A stretch of 35,645 nucleotides of DNA from Candidatus Zipacnadia bacterium (lineage in GTDB: Bacteria; Armatimonadota; Zipacnadia; Zipacnadales; UBA5352), in contig JALGVA010000041.1 in assembly GCA_029820295.1 (NCBI GenBank), positions 1 to 35,645 of the forward strand, given 5' to 3'. The first letter of the stretch is position 1, and every line of letters begins with the position of its first letter. This document shows, one piece after another, positions 1 through 7,724 of the stretch. The notes under the pieces were generated by a model. It worked only from the letters and a program-made list of their open reading frames with translations. It made no database searches and was not told the DNA's origin. Both the position numbers and the translations under genes were made by a program.

Positions 1-849
1 GGCTGCGACGCGCCGTGTGAGATCTGGGCCAAGGCCGAGTACCTCAACCCGGGCGGCTCGATCAAGGACCGCGTCGCCCAGCGCATGATCGAGGCGGCCG
101 AGGAGCGCGGCGACCTGCGCCCCGGCGCGACGCTGGTCGAGCCCTCTTCGGGCAACACCGGCATCGCCATGACGCTGGTGGGCGTGCAGAAGGGCTATCG
201 CGTCATCATCGTCATGCCCGAGGACATGAGCGAGGAGCGCAAGAAGATCATCTCGGCCTTCGGCGGCGAGCTGGAACTGACGCCGAAGGAGGCCAACATC
301 GAGGGCGCCTGCGACCGCGCGCGCGAGCTGGTCGAGGAGATCGACGGCGCGGTGATGCTCCAGCAGTTCGAGAACCCCGACAACCCCGCGGTCCACTACG
401 ATCAGACCGGGCCGGAGATCTGGCTGGACCTGAACTCGCACGTAGACGCCTTCGTGGCCGGCATCGGCTCGGGCGGCACCTTTGCAGGCGTGGGCAGGTT
501 CCTGCGCGAGCACAATCCGGACGTCTACCTGGCGGCGGTCGAGCCCGCCAACGCGGCGGCTCTCCTCGGCCACGAGCCGGGGCTGCACTGCATCCCGGGC
601 ATCGGCGATGGCTTCATCCCGCCGGTGCTGGACACCTCGATCATCAGTGAGGTCATCACCGTCGAGGACGATGACGCCATCGCCACCACGCGACGGCTCG
701 CGCGCGAAGAAGGTCTGCTGGTCGGCACCTCCTCGGGCGCGAACGTCTGGGCGGCGCGCACGCTCGCGAAGAAGCTCGATCCGGGCAGCATCATCGCGAC
801 CGTGCTGCCCGACCGCGCCGAGCGCTACTTCTCGACGGCGCTGATCTGA
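1..849 (+). CDS. cysK: Cysteine synthase (O-acetylserine sulfhydrylase), 5' end cut by window
   Basis: This is a PLP-dependent beta-replacement enzyme that makes L-cysteine from O-acetylserine and sulfide in the cytoplasm. The frame is open from base 1, so the gene starts upstream of the window. The 282 visible residues lack about 25-30 N-terminal residues of a usual ~310-aa enzyme. The PLP-lysine motif NPGGSIKDR is visible (Lys codon at 64-66), followed by the substrate loop SSGNTG, a GSGGT phosphate-binding motif, GTSSGAN, and the C-terminal signature VLPDRAERYFST. The family usually has PDTGER there, so DRAER is a mild variant. Cystathionine beta-synthase and other fold-type II relatives share these motifs, but there is no CBS domain after the catalytic domain. 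It is a housekeeping gene at the left edge of the accessory region. The next gene starts 112 bp downstream with its own promoter-like element. Confidence 0.9.
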   Translation, partial: GCDAPCEIWAKAEYLNPGGSIKDRVAQRMIEAAEERGDLRPGATLVEPSSGNTGIAMTLVGVQKGYRVIIVMPEDMSEERKKIISAFGGELELTPKEANIEGACDRARELVEEIDGAVMLQQFENPDNPAVHYDQTGPEIWLDLNSHVDAFVAGIGSGGTFAGVGRFLREHNPDVYLAAVEPANAAALLGHEPGLHCIPGIGDGFIPPVLDTSIISEVITVEDDDAIATTRRLAREEGLLVGTSSGANVWAARTLAKKLDPGSIIATVLPDRAERYFSTALI

Positions 850-854
850 ACGGA

Positions 855-881
855 GAAGGCGTCGCGCGCGCCGGCGTCGAA
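855..881 (+). promoter_or_regulatory. Bipartite promoter-like element for the oxidoreductase at 962
   Basis: GAAGG (855-859), 18 bp, CGAA (878-881). The arrangement is identical to those ahead of 3820 and 33269, but it lies 80 bp from the start codon, the longest distance of the set. A weaker ATAGG-N17-GGAA (881-906) lies closer, 55 bp from the start. It is inferred to be a promoter because the same element precedes every transcription-unit leader in the window. Confidence 0.35.
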
Positions 882-961
882 TAGGCCGCGCGCGTGACCA
901 GCGGAATGGGATCCCGGGCCCGCGCGGGCATCGGGGGCGAATACCACCGGAGGTGACCAGG

Positions 962-2002
962 ATGGGCGAGATCAAGGTCGGAGTCGTCGGACTGGGTTGG
1001 GCCGCCAGCGGGCATCTGCCAGCCTTCGCTGCGAACCCCAACTGCGTCGTGGACGCGCTGTGCTCGAGCAAGGACCTGTCCGCGGCGGAGATCTGCGCGA
1101 TGACCGGCGGGCACGAGGCCACGCTCTACCATGATTACGACGAGTTCCTGCAGCATCCCGGGCTCGATGTCGTGGACATCTGCAGCCCGCACCCGATCCA
1201 TGCGCCGCAGGCCATCAAGGCCGCGCAGGCGGGCAAGCACCTGATGATCGAGAAGCCGCTCGCGGTGACCTGGGAGGACCTGCTGGCGATGAAGCAGGCC
1301 ATCGAGGCCGCGGGCGTGCTCAGCACCGTCTACTTCGAGCTGCGCTTCATCCCGCACTTCCAGCTCATCGAGTCGGTCATGGCGATGGGCCTGCTCGGGG
1401 ACGTGCACTTCTTCGAGATCGACTACTACCACGGCATCGGTCCGTGGTACGGGCAGTTCGAGTGGAACGTCAAGAAAGAAATGGGCGGCAGCTCGCTGAT
1501 CACCGCGGGCGTGCACGCGCTCGACGCCATCATGGCCTTCGCCAACCGTGAGGTCGAGGAAGTCTCGGCCTACTCGGTGAAGTCCTCGGCGGAGTGGGCC
1601 CAGCCCTACGAGTACGACACCACGTCGGTGGCCATCCTCAAGTTCGTGGATGGCGCGGTGGGGAAGATCACCTCGAGCATCGACTGCCGCCAGCCCTACG
1701 TGTTCAACGTCCACCTGGTGGGCAGTGAGGGCACGCTGTGGAATGACGAGATGTGGAGCACGCAGATCGACGGGCTGCGCCCGGACGAGTGGGTGAAGAC
1801 CCCGACCGCGCAGGCGGAGTCCGGCGACGTGCTCGACCACCCCTACCCGCCGCAGATCGATGACTTCATGGACTGCATCGCCAGCGGACGCGACTCGAAG
1901 ATCAACTTCGCGGAGGCGTTCAAGACGCATCGGGTCATGTTCGCCATCGAAAAGGCGCTGGCCGAAGGGCGGCCCGTGAGACTCTCCGAGCTGGAGGTCT
2001 GA
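962..2002 (+). CDS. Gfo/Idh/MocA family NAD(P)-dependent oxidoreductase
   Basis: This is a predicted cytoplasmic sugar or polyol dehydrogenase (346 aa). The N-terminal Rossmann nucleotide-binding motif is GLGWAASG (residues 10-17). The family signature EKP is at 97-99 (MIEKPLAV), and the C-terminal alpha/beta substrate domain includes a GGSSLITAGVHALDA stretch containing the usual catalytic-region His. I chose ATG 962 because GGAGGT (949-954) sits 7 bp upstream. A GTG at 953 in the same frame overlaps that ribosome site and is unlikely. The substrate cannot be read from sequence. Members act on inositol, glucose-fructose, UDP-sugar acids and many 1,5-anhydro sugars. A second, diverged member lies at 28414. 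Confidence 0.88.
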   Translation: MGEIKVGVVGLGWAASGHLPAFAANPNCVVDALCSSKDLSAAEICAMTGGHEATLYHDYDEFLQHPGLDVVDICSPHPIHAPQAIKAAQAGKHLMIEKPLAVTWEDLLAMKQAIEAAGVLSTVYFELRFIPHFQLIESVMAMGLLGDVHFFEIDYYHGIGPWYGQFEWNVKKEMGGSSLITAGVHALDAIMAFANREVEEVSAYSVKSSAEWAQPYEYDTTSVAILKFVDGAVGKITSSIDCRQPYVFNVHLVGSEGTLWNDEMWSTQIDGLRPDEWVKTPTAQAESGDVLDHPYPPQIDDFMDCIASGRDSKINFAEAFKTHRVMFAIEKALAEGRPVRLSELEV

Positions 2003-2032
2003 CGGCACGCGCGGGCAAACGCGAGGGCCGGC

Positions 2033-2055
2033 GGCGGGCTGAGAAGAGCCGCGCC
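2033..2055. terminator. Weak hairpin between convergent genes
   Basis: GGCGGGCT and AGCC(G)CGCC can pair around a GAGAAG loop, with one bulged G, in the 124-bp gap between convergent stop codons at 2002 and 2127. There is no T-run on either strand, so it would have to act as an unusual or factor-assisted terminator. The rest of the gap shows nothing recognisable. Confidence 0.25.
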
Positions 2056-2126
2056 CTCCGGCTTCGCAGAGGCCGCATCATGGAGGCCAGCACTCGGGCG
2101 CGGGGGGCGCGGCAGCGCTCGCGCAG

Positions 2127-3434
2127 TCACATCTCGTTGAAGTCAGCCTGCGGCCCGCCGCGAGCGGCGTCGAACGGATGCACCTGCAGGCGGCGCAGCC
2201 CAGGTGTGGAGTTCGGGCCGCAGCCGCACACGTAGTCGGTCGCGGTGAAGCCCAGCATCGGCCCGAGGCGCCGCCACATGCGCCAGTTCTCGGTCGAGAG
2301 CGAGACCGGGATGTCCGGGTCATGGCGGCGGATCTCGCGGAAGTGGTACTCGTAGATCTCCGCGCGCACATCGTCGGGATAGGGCGCAGTCATGGTCTCC
2401 GACGGGGGGATGCGCGCCTCCTCGGCCGCGCGCAGTATCTTGGGGTCGAGCAGCTCGACCGGCAGCTTGCGCTTCATGTCATCGACCGCGTGCCACATGA
2501 AGACGCACAGGCTGATCAGGTCCGGCTGCGTGCGCTCGAAGATCAGGTCGATCATCGCGCGGGCCTCCTCGCGCCAGCCGCACACCGGGACGATCGGCTT
2601 GAGCTTGTAGCGGATCTGGTAACCCGCCTCCTGGGCCTTGCGCGCCGCCTCAATGCGCTCCTCGGTAGTGCCGCAGACCGGCTCGATCTCGCGGCTCTGG
2701 GTGTCCGCCGACAGGCTCCACACGATGATCGTGTTCCCGTTGTGCGGCAGGTCGAGCATCCAGTCAACGTTCCAGCTCTTGGTGTGGATGACCACGTAGC
2801 GGTCTTCGAGCGTGCCGAAGTACTCGATGATGGGCCCGAGGCAGCCCAGCTCGGGCTCGAGGCAGGGGATGTCGGCGTCATCCTCGAGCAGGTAGGTCTG
2901 CTGCCAGGGGTGCGCGGCGATCAGCCGGTCGAGGTGGCTAATCCAGTCCTCGACGTTGACCATGGTCGCGAGGATGCCGCCGCAGCCGCAGTACTTGCAC
3001 TTGTGCACGCAGCCGTGCTGGAAGTGCAACCGCCAGCAGGGCCGGCAGACCTTGTCCCCGCGGTGCGGGTCATCGGGCAGGTTGTAGCAGGCCCAGCGCC
3101 ACGGCTCATAGCCCAGCAGTGCCGCCTCGATGTGCCCCTCGCCGGGGATGCCCTGCTCGTGTAGCCAGTCGAAGCGCTCGCGCCGCCGGCCATCGAAGCG
3201 GAAGGTGTTGAGCAGCAGGATCGGGTCGGGTACGACCTCGAGAGTGCCCATCGACACGCGGCCGGCGAGAATGCCGTCCTCGAGCACCATGCGCGGAATG
3301 TCCTCGTCGCGATAGACGATGGGCTCGACCGATGTCTCGAGGGCCGCGACTACGCGGTCGAGCCGCTGCTTGTACCGCGGCTCTTCGACGACGCTGGTGT
3401 GGGCGTAGACTGCGGGCGGGCTGAGCGGATACAT
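2127..3434 (-). CDS. Radical SAM protein resembling spore photoproduct lyase
   Basis: A 435-aa protein with a CxxxCxxC iron-sulfur motif at residues 142-149 (CVHKCKYC), the signature for S-adenosylmethionine cleavage by a [4Fe-4S] cluster. The following half contains a stretch (SADTQSREIEP, then ERIEAARKAQEAGY, then KPIVPVCGW) that resembles the barrel of spore photoproduct lyase (SplB) more than other radical SAM families. Extra cysteines occur just before the motif (CRPC, 130-133) and near the C-terminus (CGCG), which could bind another cluster or a substrate radical. I chose the start at 3434 because AGGAGGT (3441-3447) is 6 bp upstream. The frame stays open to 3845, but that extension is low-complexity. 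It is monocistronic and divergent from the NodB operon. A DNA-repair function is only one possibility: the lineage is not obviously spore-forming, and an uncharacterised SPL-like family is equally plausible. Confidence 0.8.
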   Translation of the reverse strand: MYPLSPPAVYAHTSVVEEPRYKQRLDRVVAALETSVEPIVYRDEDIPRMVLEDGILAGRVSMGTLEVVPDPILLLNTFRFDGRRRERFDWLHEQGIPGEGHIEAALLGYEPWRWACYNLPDDPHRGDKVCRPCWRLHFQHGCVHKCKYCGCGGILATMVNVEDWISHLDRLIAAHPWQQTYLLEDDADIPCLEPELGCLGPIIEYFGTLEDRYVVIHTKSWNVDWMLDLPHNGNTIIVWSLSADTQSREIEPVCGTTEERIEAARKAQEAGYQIRYKLKPIVPVCGWREEARAMIDLIFERTQPDLISLCVFMWHAVDDMKRKLPVELLDPKILRAAEEARIPPSETMTAPYPDDVRAEIYEYHFREIRRHDPDIPVSLSTENWRMWRRLGPMLGFTATDYVCGCGPNSTPGLRRLQVHPFDAARGGPQADFNEM

Positions 3435-3472
3435 CGGCGGACCTCCTGCGGCTCGTGCTCGACGCGCGCCGG

Positions 3473-3499
3473 TTCCCCGTGGCTGCGGGCTCGCCCTCC
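3473..3499 (-). promoter_or_regulatory. Bipartite promoter-like element for the radical SAM gene
   Basis: On the minus strand GGAGG (3499-3495), 18 bp, GGAA (3476-3473), ending 38 bp before the start codon at 3434. The distal half differs from most copies by G instead of C in the first base (GGAA for CGAA). Confidence 0.4.
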
Positions 3500-3535
3500 C
3501 GTTCGGCGTACATGACCCAACGGCGGGTGGGGATG

Positions 3536-3576
3536 GAGTTCGCGCAGCGAACTCCCAAGAGAAGCCCGGGGCTTCT
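3536..3576. repeat. Two adjacent perfect hairpins
   Basis: The first is GAGTTCGC-GCA-GCGAACTC (3536-3554). The second is AGAAGCC-CGG-GGCTTCT (3560-3576). Both have perfect stems and 3-base loops, only 5 bp apart, between two divergent promoter-like elements. They could be a regulator operator, a REP-like element or a structured RNA end. The first stem carries GCGAAC on both strands, so it also resembles half of the promoter element. Confidence 0.55.
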
Positions 3577-3747
3577 GCATGGAACCTGACGCCTGCGTAC
3601 GGCCCACGGCGCCTGCGTCCGCCGCCCGTTCGCAGATCCGACCGAGAGCGAGACGCGCATGGCGCACAGCCCGCCAGGAGACGGGGTGGCGCGCGCACCG
3701 CGCGCGACGGGGGCCGAGGCCGCACGGCCGGTGCCGAGTCGCCTGCA

Positions 3748-3774
3748 GAAGGCCACACGTCCCCGTACGTCGAA
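3748..3774 (+). promoter_or_regulatory. Bipartite promoter-like element for the NodB operon
   Basis: GAAGG (3748-3752), 18 bp, CGAA (3771-3774), ending 45 bp before the start codon at 3820. Spacing and half-site sequences are identical to those at 855-881 and 33199-33225. Confidence 0.45.
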
Positions 3775-3819
3775 TCTGCCCGCCGCCCGCGAGAGGCGGA
3801 GCAGCATTCGGAGGCAGCC

Positions 3820-5259
3820 ATGGAGATCATCTTCAGCTTCGACACCGAGGACTACATCGACCCCATCTCCAACGACGCGCTGCTGGGACTGGCGCAGATC
3901 CACACGAAGCACGGCGTCCCCGGCGTATTCGGCCTGGTGGGCGAAAAGGCGCGCTTCATCCACTTCTGTGGCCGCGATGACGTGGTGGAGGCGCTGCAGG
4001 ATCATGAGATTGCCTACCATTCCGACCACCACTTCATCCTGCCCAACCCACGCTACGAGCCACGGCACCTGCCCGCCTGGGTGGCCGAAATGCCCTGGGA
4101 TGAAGCCGTGGATCGGCTGGTGGCCGAGGAGTCGCGGGGCCTGGCGGACATCGCCGACATCTTCGGCGTCCGGCCGGTGACGCAACTGCGCAACTACGGC
4201 GACTGGGCGCCGCAGGTCATGGCGGCGCACGCGCGCCTGGGCGTCGCGGTCCACGCCTACGGCCCGATCTTTCACAACACCGACCCCGAGCCTGTCTGGT
4301 ACTGCAACCAGCTTCACATCGCGAACCCGCGGCAGATGTACGAGGACTACCTGCACGACTTCACGCTCACCGCGCAGGAGAAGCTCGAGCGCCACATCGC
4401 GGACATCCGCACGCACCTGGAGCAGGGCACGCCGCGGCTGGGCTGGGTGACGCACCCGACGCGCTTCATCGCCGACACCTGGTGGGAGGAGCCCAACTGG
4501 TGGGGACACTGCGACGACCCGCCGCGCGCGCAGTGGCGCATCCCCCAGCGCTTCGACGAGGAGACGATTGAGGAGCTGCTGACCATCGCCGACGGCGTGG
4601 TGGGTTTCGTGGCACAGCACGAGGAGATCGTGCCGCTCACCTTCCGCGAGTTCGCCGAGGAGTACCGCCAGACGCGCGTCTGGGTGACCGACGAGGAGCT
4701 GCGCGGGCTGGCGAAGCGCGTCGGAGAGAGGCCGGCGATGGTGAAGTACGCGAACGAGACCTTCTCACCGGCGGAGCTTTTCGGCCTCTTCGCGCACGCC
4801 CTGGGCGCCCACGAAGGCGAGTGGCATGACAGGGCCGATGGGGTGCACCCGCTGCGGCACATCCTGGGCCCCACCGACGAGCCCGCCGAGAACACCGCCG
4901 GGAGCGCGTCGTCTGAGGCGATGATGGACGCCTGCCGCGAGGTGGAGTTCTTCATCCGCGACCACGCCCGCGTGCCCGCGCGCATCGCGCTGGGCGACGC
5001 CGAGGTGGGGCCGGGCGCGTTCCTGTCGGCGATGGCGAGCATGATCCGCGACAGCGGGGCAGATCGTGCGCCGATCCCGGCGTCGCAGAATCTGCCGGAG
5101 GAGTACCGGCCCGGCCACTACGATGCCATCGACGGTGGAGGCTGGCCCATGGGCTACATCCAGTTCCAGGGCCGCCGCGACGAGTACGACCAGTCGTCGA
5201 TACGCCGCCACGCGAAGGTGCAGTACTGGACCTTCAAGACCGCCACGAAGGCGAGCTGA
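3820..5259 (+). CDS. NodB-type polysaccharide deacetylase with C-terminal PMBR-like repeats
   Basis: A 479-aa protein. The N-terminus reads FSFDTED (Asp8, Glu10/Asp11), matching NodB motif 1, and HSDHH (His67-His71) matches the HSxxH metal site of motif 2, so a metal-dependent carbohydrate de-N- or de-O-acetylase is likely. After about residue 310, two segments follow the pattern xSPAxxxxxxAxAx...GP (from FSPAELFGLF, then VPARIALGDAEVGPGAF). This resembles pseudomurein-binding repeats, a cell-wall or glycan-binding module. No signal peptide is visible. ATG 3820 has CGGAGG (3809-3814) 5 bp upstream. It is the first gene of a three-gene operon. A full-length paralogue with the same architecture is at 14808. 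The deacetylase fold is well supported; the PMBR assignment is by eye. Confidence 0.75.
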   Translation: MEIIFSFDTEDYIDPISNDALLGLAQIHTKHGVPGVFGLVGEKARFIHFCGRDDVVEALQDHEIAYHSDHHFILPNPRYEPRHLPAWVAEMPWDEAVDRLVAEESRGLADIADIFGVRPVTQLRNYGDWAPQVMAAHARLGVAVHAYGPIFHNTDPEPVWYCNQLHIANPRQMYEDYLHDFTLTAQEKLERHIADIRTHLEQGTPRLGWVTHPTRFIADTWWEEPNWWGHCDDPPRAQWRIPQRFDEETIEELLTIADGVVGFVAQHEEIVPLTFREFAEEYRQTRVWVTDEELRGLAKRVGERPAMVKYANETFSPAELFGLFAHALGAHEGEWHDRADGVHPLRHILGPTDEPAENTAGSASSEAMMDACREVEFFIRDHARVPARIALGDAEVGPGAFLSAMASMIRDSGADRAPIPASQNLPEEYRPGHYDAIDGGGWPMGYIQFQGRRDEYDQSSIRRHAKVQYWTFKTATKAS

Positions 5260-5293
5260 CGCGCGGCCGGCGTCGTGCGCACGAGAGAGGCGA

Positions 5294-5902
5294 ATGCACG
5301 TGGCTGAACCACGCAGTAAGCCGTCGGACACGATCTACCAGCTCCGCGTCGGCCTGCAGAGCTCGGAGCCGCACATCTGGCGAAGCGTGCAGGTCCCGGC
5401 CGACATGACGCTGGGTGACCTGCACACCATCCTGCAGATCGTGATGGAGTGGTACGAGGAGCACCTGCACGAGTTCGAGATCAGGGGCGGGCGTTTCGGC
5501 TCTGAGGCGGCGACGGATGGGACTCCGTGGATGGATGCGGTGGTCGATGAGGACAGAGTCAAGCTCATCCAGCTTGCACTGACCCTCGGGGCGACCTTCA
5601 CGTACACCTACGACTTCGGCGATGACTGGGTACACATCATCGAGGTGGAGAAGGTGCTGCCGCCCGAGGAGGGCGCGCAGTACCCCGCATGCATCGACGG
5701 CGCCCGTGCTGCCCCGCCCGAGGATTGCGGCGGCATCTGGGGCTACGCCAGCAAGCTCGAAATCCTCAACGACCCCGAGGACGAGGAGTACGAGTGGGTC
5801 CACGAATGGATGGGCGACTGGGACCCTGAGCGCTTCGACATCGACACGATCAACGAGTGCCTGCACCGAGCCTTCGCCAAGCGCTCCTCGAGGAGGACAT
5901 GA
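5294..5902 (+). CDS. pRiA4b ORF-3-family protein
   Basis: A 202-aa acidic cytoplasmic protein. Family features seen are the N-terminal YQLRVGLQSSEPHIWR strand-turn (residues 15-30), the LGDLHTILQIVMEW helix, the HEFEI strand, and the FGDDWVHIIEVEK motif followed by a Cys-containing ACIDGARAAPPEDCGG loop. The family (PF07929) is named after a plasmid ORF and often sits with mobile elements or in small operons; its biochemical role is unknown to me. I placed the start at ATG 5294, 34 bp after the NodB gene; the purine-rich GAGAGAGG ahead is a modest ribosome site. Its stop overlaps the next start (ATGA at 5899-5902), so the two are probably translationally coupled. A longer open frame back to 5066 overlaps the NodB gene and is not real. 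Confidence 0.8.
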   Translation: MHVAEPRSKPSDTIYQLRVGLQSSEPHIWRSVQVPADMTLGDLHTILQIVMEWYEEHLHEFEIRGGRFGSEAATDGTPWMDAVVDEDRVKLIQLALTLGATFTYTYDFGDDWVHIIEVEKVLPPEEGAQYPACIDGARAAPPEDCGGIWGYASKLEILNDPEDEEYEWVHEWMGDWDPERFDIDTINECLHRAFAKRSSRRT

Positions 5903-7692
5903 TACGCATGCCGACCGTCCGTGTCGTGCCCGACTGCTTCACCGTGAACCAGCGCTGCGACGTGCGCGTGGAGATCGACGCCGGGCGGGAGCTGCATCCC
6001 GGCGCCGAGATCGAGGTGCAGTTCCCGCAGTCGTGGACCATGGACCGCTGCGCGAGCTTCACCAAGCAGTACCAGACCGATGACCCGGGCGCGGGCGAGT
6101 TCCTGCTGGTGCACGTGCCCGGCGAGGAGTGCACGTTCGAGGTGCAGGTCGAGCAGCGCGATTTCGACACCGGCAGCGAGATGTCGCGCCACGGCCGGCG
6201 TATCTACGCGACGCTCAGCGACGGCGTCGCGCCCGCGGGCAAGCCGATCGTGGTCGAGTGGCGCAACACCATGTCCTCGCGCCGCGCCGAGGTCGAGCAG
6301 GTGCACGTGGCCATCGATGGCGAGCGCATCGAGCCGCTGCCGGAGATCGTGACCGTCCCCGCCGACGAGGCGCGCGTCCGCGTCATCGCGCCCTCGGCGG
6401 TCGCGCCGGGTCAGCCCTTCGAGGTGCTGATCGTCTCGCTCGACCCGTACGAGAACCCCTCGCGCACGCTCCACGAGGGCGATGTCCTGCTCGGTCCGGA
6501 GGATGAGCCGCTGGGCGGGCCGTTGACTTTCCATGGGACCTGCCGGGTGACGGTCGCACTCGCGGAGGAGGGCGTGCATCGGCTCAGCTACCGCGGCAGG
6601 CTCAGCAACCCCATTCGCGTCACGACCAAGCCGCGTGGGCCGTACTGGGGCGACATCCACATCCACACGCGCTGGTCGCACGACGCCATCGGGCGCTTCC
6701 CCTACGAGTATGCGCGCGAGGTCTCGGGCCTCGACTTCGCCGCGGTCGCCGACCACGCCGAGAGCGCGATCCTGGGCTGGGAGAAGCTGGTGGCGATGGC
6801 GAATGAGGCGAATGAGCCGGGGCGATTCGTGACGCTGGTGGCCTACGAGAACGGGCTCGGGGCGCCGTCGGGGCACCACAACACCTACTACCTGGGCGCG
6901 GAGGGGCGCTGCTGGCTCAAGCCCGAGTTCGAGGGCGACATCGAGAAGCTCAACGCGATGATCCCGGCGGAGCAGGCGATGAGCCTGCCGCATCATAGCG
7001 CGATTTCGTTCGGCCGCGGTCCGAAGGGCGGGACCGTGGACTTCAGCAAGACCGACCTGGCGCACTCGCCGGTCATCGAGATCTACTCGCACCACGGTCA
7101 GAGCGAGCGCTACGCGCCCGACCACGTGAACGCCTACGAGTTCAACCGCTGGCATAAGGCCGGCGAGCGCACCAACCGCTCGATACCCGGGCACTTCGCG
7201 CAGGACGCCTGGCGCATGGGCAAGCGCCTGGGGGTGATCGCCTCCTCCGACGACCACTACGGGCAGGGCGGCCTGGACTTCGAGGGCATCGCCGGCGTCT
7301 TCGCCGACGAGCTGACCCGCGAGGCGATCTGGCACGCGATCCGCGCTCGGCAGTGCTACGGCACCACCGGCGAGCGCATCCTGCTCGACCTGTCGGTCAA
7401 CGATACACCGATGGGCCAGGAGACGATCGCGCGCCCGGGCGATGCCCTGGCCATCCGCATCGAGGTACACGGGACGGATCTGCTCTCGCGCATCGAGCTG
7501 ATCCGCATGGACGCGAGCGGTGAGTTCACGACCGTTCTCGAGGAGCGGCCGTACGAGCTTGACTTCGACACGACGGTCGCCGAGGCGTTCGCCGGGCCGG
7601 TGATGTATTACGTGCGCGCGCAACAGGAGAAGATGATCCAGCACCGCGCGGTGCTGGCGTGGTCGAGCCCGATCTGGGTCGATTCGGCCTGA
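5899..7692 (+). CDS. DUF3604 / PHP-type metallohydrolase
   Basis: A 597-aa protein. Residues 1-245 form beta-rich sandwich-like regions. The C-terminal half is a PHP-fold hydrolase of the DUF3604 type. The metal-binding motifs are GDIHIHT (His254, His256), ADHAE (Asp285-His286), LPHHS (His365-366) and SSDDH (Asp451-His453). These suggest a di- or trinuclear metal site cleaving a phosphoester or related bond; the true substrate is unknown. No signal peptide is visible. Start choice: ATG 5899 overlaps the upstream stop by 4 bases. ATG 5908 in the same frame is 11 bp after AGGAGG (5891-5896) and may be used instead; it changes only three residues. It is the last gene of the NodB operon and ends 32 bp from a convergent stop. 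Confidence 0.85.
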   Translation: MIRMPTVRVVPDCFTVNQRCDVRVEIDAGRELHPGAEIEVQFPQSWTMDRCASFTKQYQTDDPGAGEFLLVHVPGEECTFEVQVEQRDFDTGSEMSRHGRRIYATLSDGVAPAGKPIVVEWRNTMSSRRAEVEQVHVAIDGERIEPLPEIVTVPADEARVRVIAPSAVAPGQPFEVLIVSLDPYENPSRTLHEGDVLLGPEDEPLGGPLTFHGTCRVTVALAEEGVHRLSYRGRLSNPIRVTTKPRGPYWGDIHIHTRWSHDAIGRFPYEYAREVSGLDFAAVADHAESAILGWEKLVAMANEANEPGRFVTLVAYENGLGAPSGHHNTYYLGAEGRCWLKPEFEGDIEKLNAMIPAEQAMSLPHHSAISFGRGPKGGTVDFSKTDLAHSPVIEIYSHHGQSERYAPDHVNAYEFNRWHKAGERTNRSIPGHFAQDAWRMGKRLGVIASSDDHYGQGGLDFEGIAGVFADELTREAIWHAIRARQCYGTTGERILLDLSVNDTPMGQETIARPGDALAIRIEVHGTDLLSRIELIRMDASGEFTTVLEERPYELDFDTTVAEAFAGPVMYYVRAQQEKMIQHRAVLAWSSPIWVDSA

Positions 7693-7724
7693 CGGAGTGC
7701 AGGCGAGGACGATTGGCGCCCTCG

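Larger units (their letters stand above)
3435..3819. other. 385-bp divergent intergenic region
   Basis: This is the longest non-coding stretch in the window. It holds a promoter-like element for each flanking gene (3473-3499 on minus, 3748-3774 on plus) and two adjacent perfect hairpins (3536-3576). Open frames across it are Arg/Ser/Pro-rich and lack ribosome sites, so I see no gene in it. Confidence 0.6.

Noticed and set aside
3435-3845. An N-terminal extension of the radical SAM protein to 3845
   Set aside because: It is Arg/Pro/Ala-rich, crosses two hairpins and the NodB start, and a good ribosome site defines the start at 3434.
5743-7644. A 633-codon minus-strand frame opposite the DUF3604 gene
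   Set aside because: Antisense to a protein with intact metal motifs; its composition is typical of complementary GC-rich codons.
7704-7724. CGAGG ... CCTCG as a terminator between the DUF3604 and GH42-like stops
   Set aside because: Only a 5-bp stem with an 11-base loop and no T-run; chance level at this GC content.
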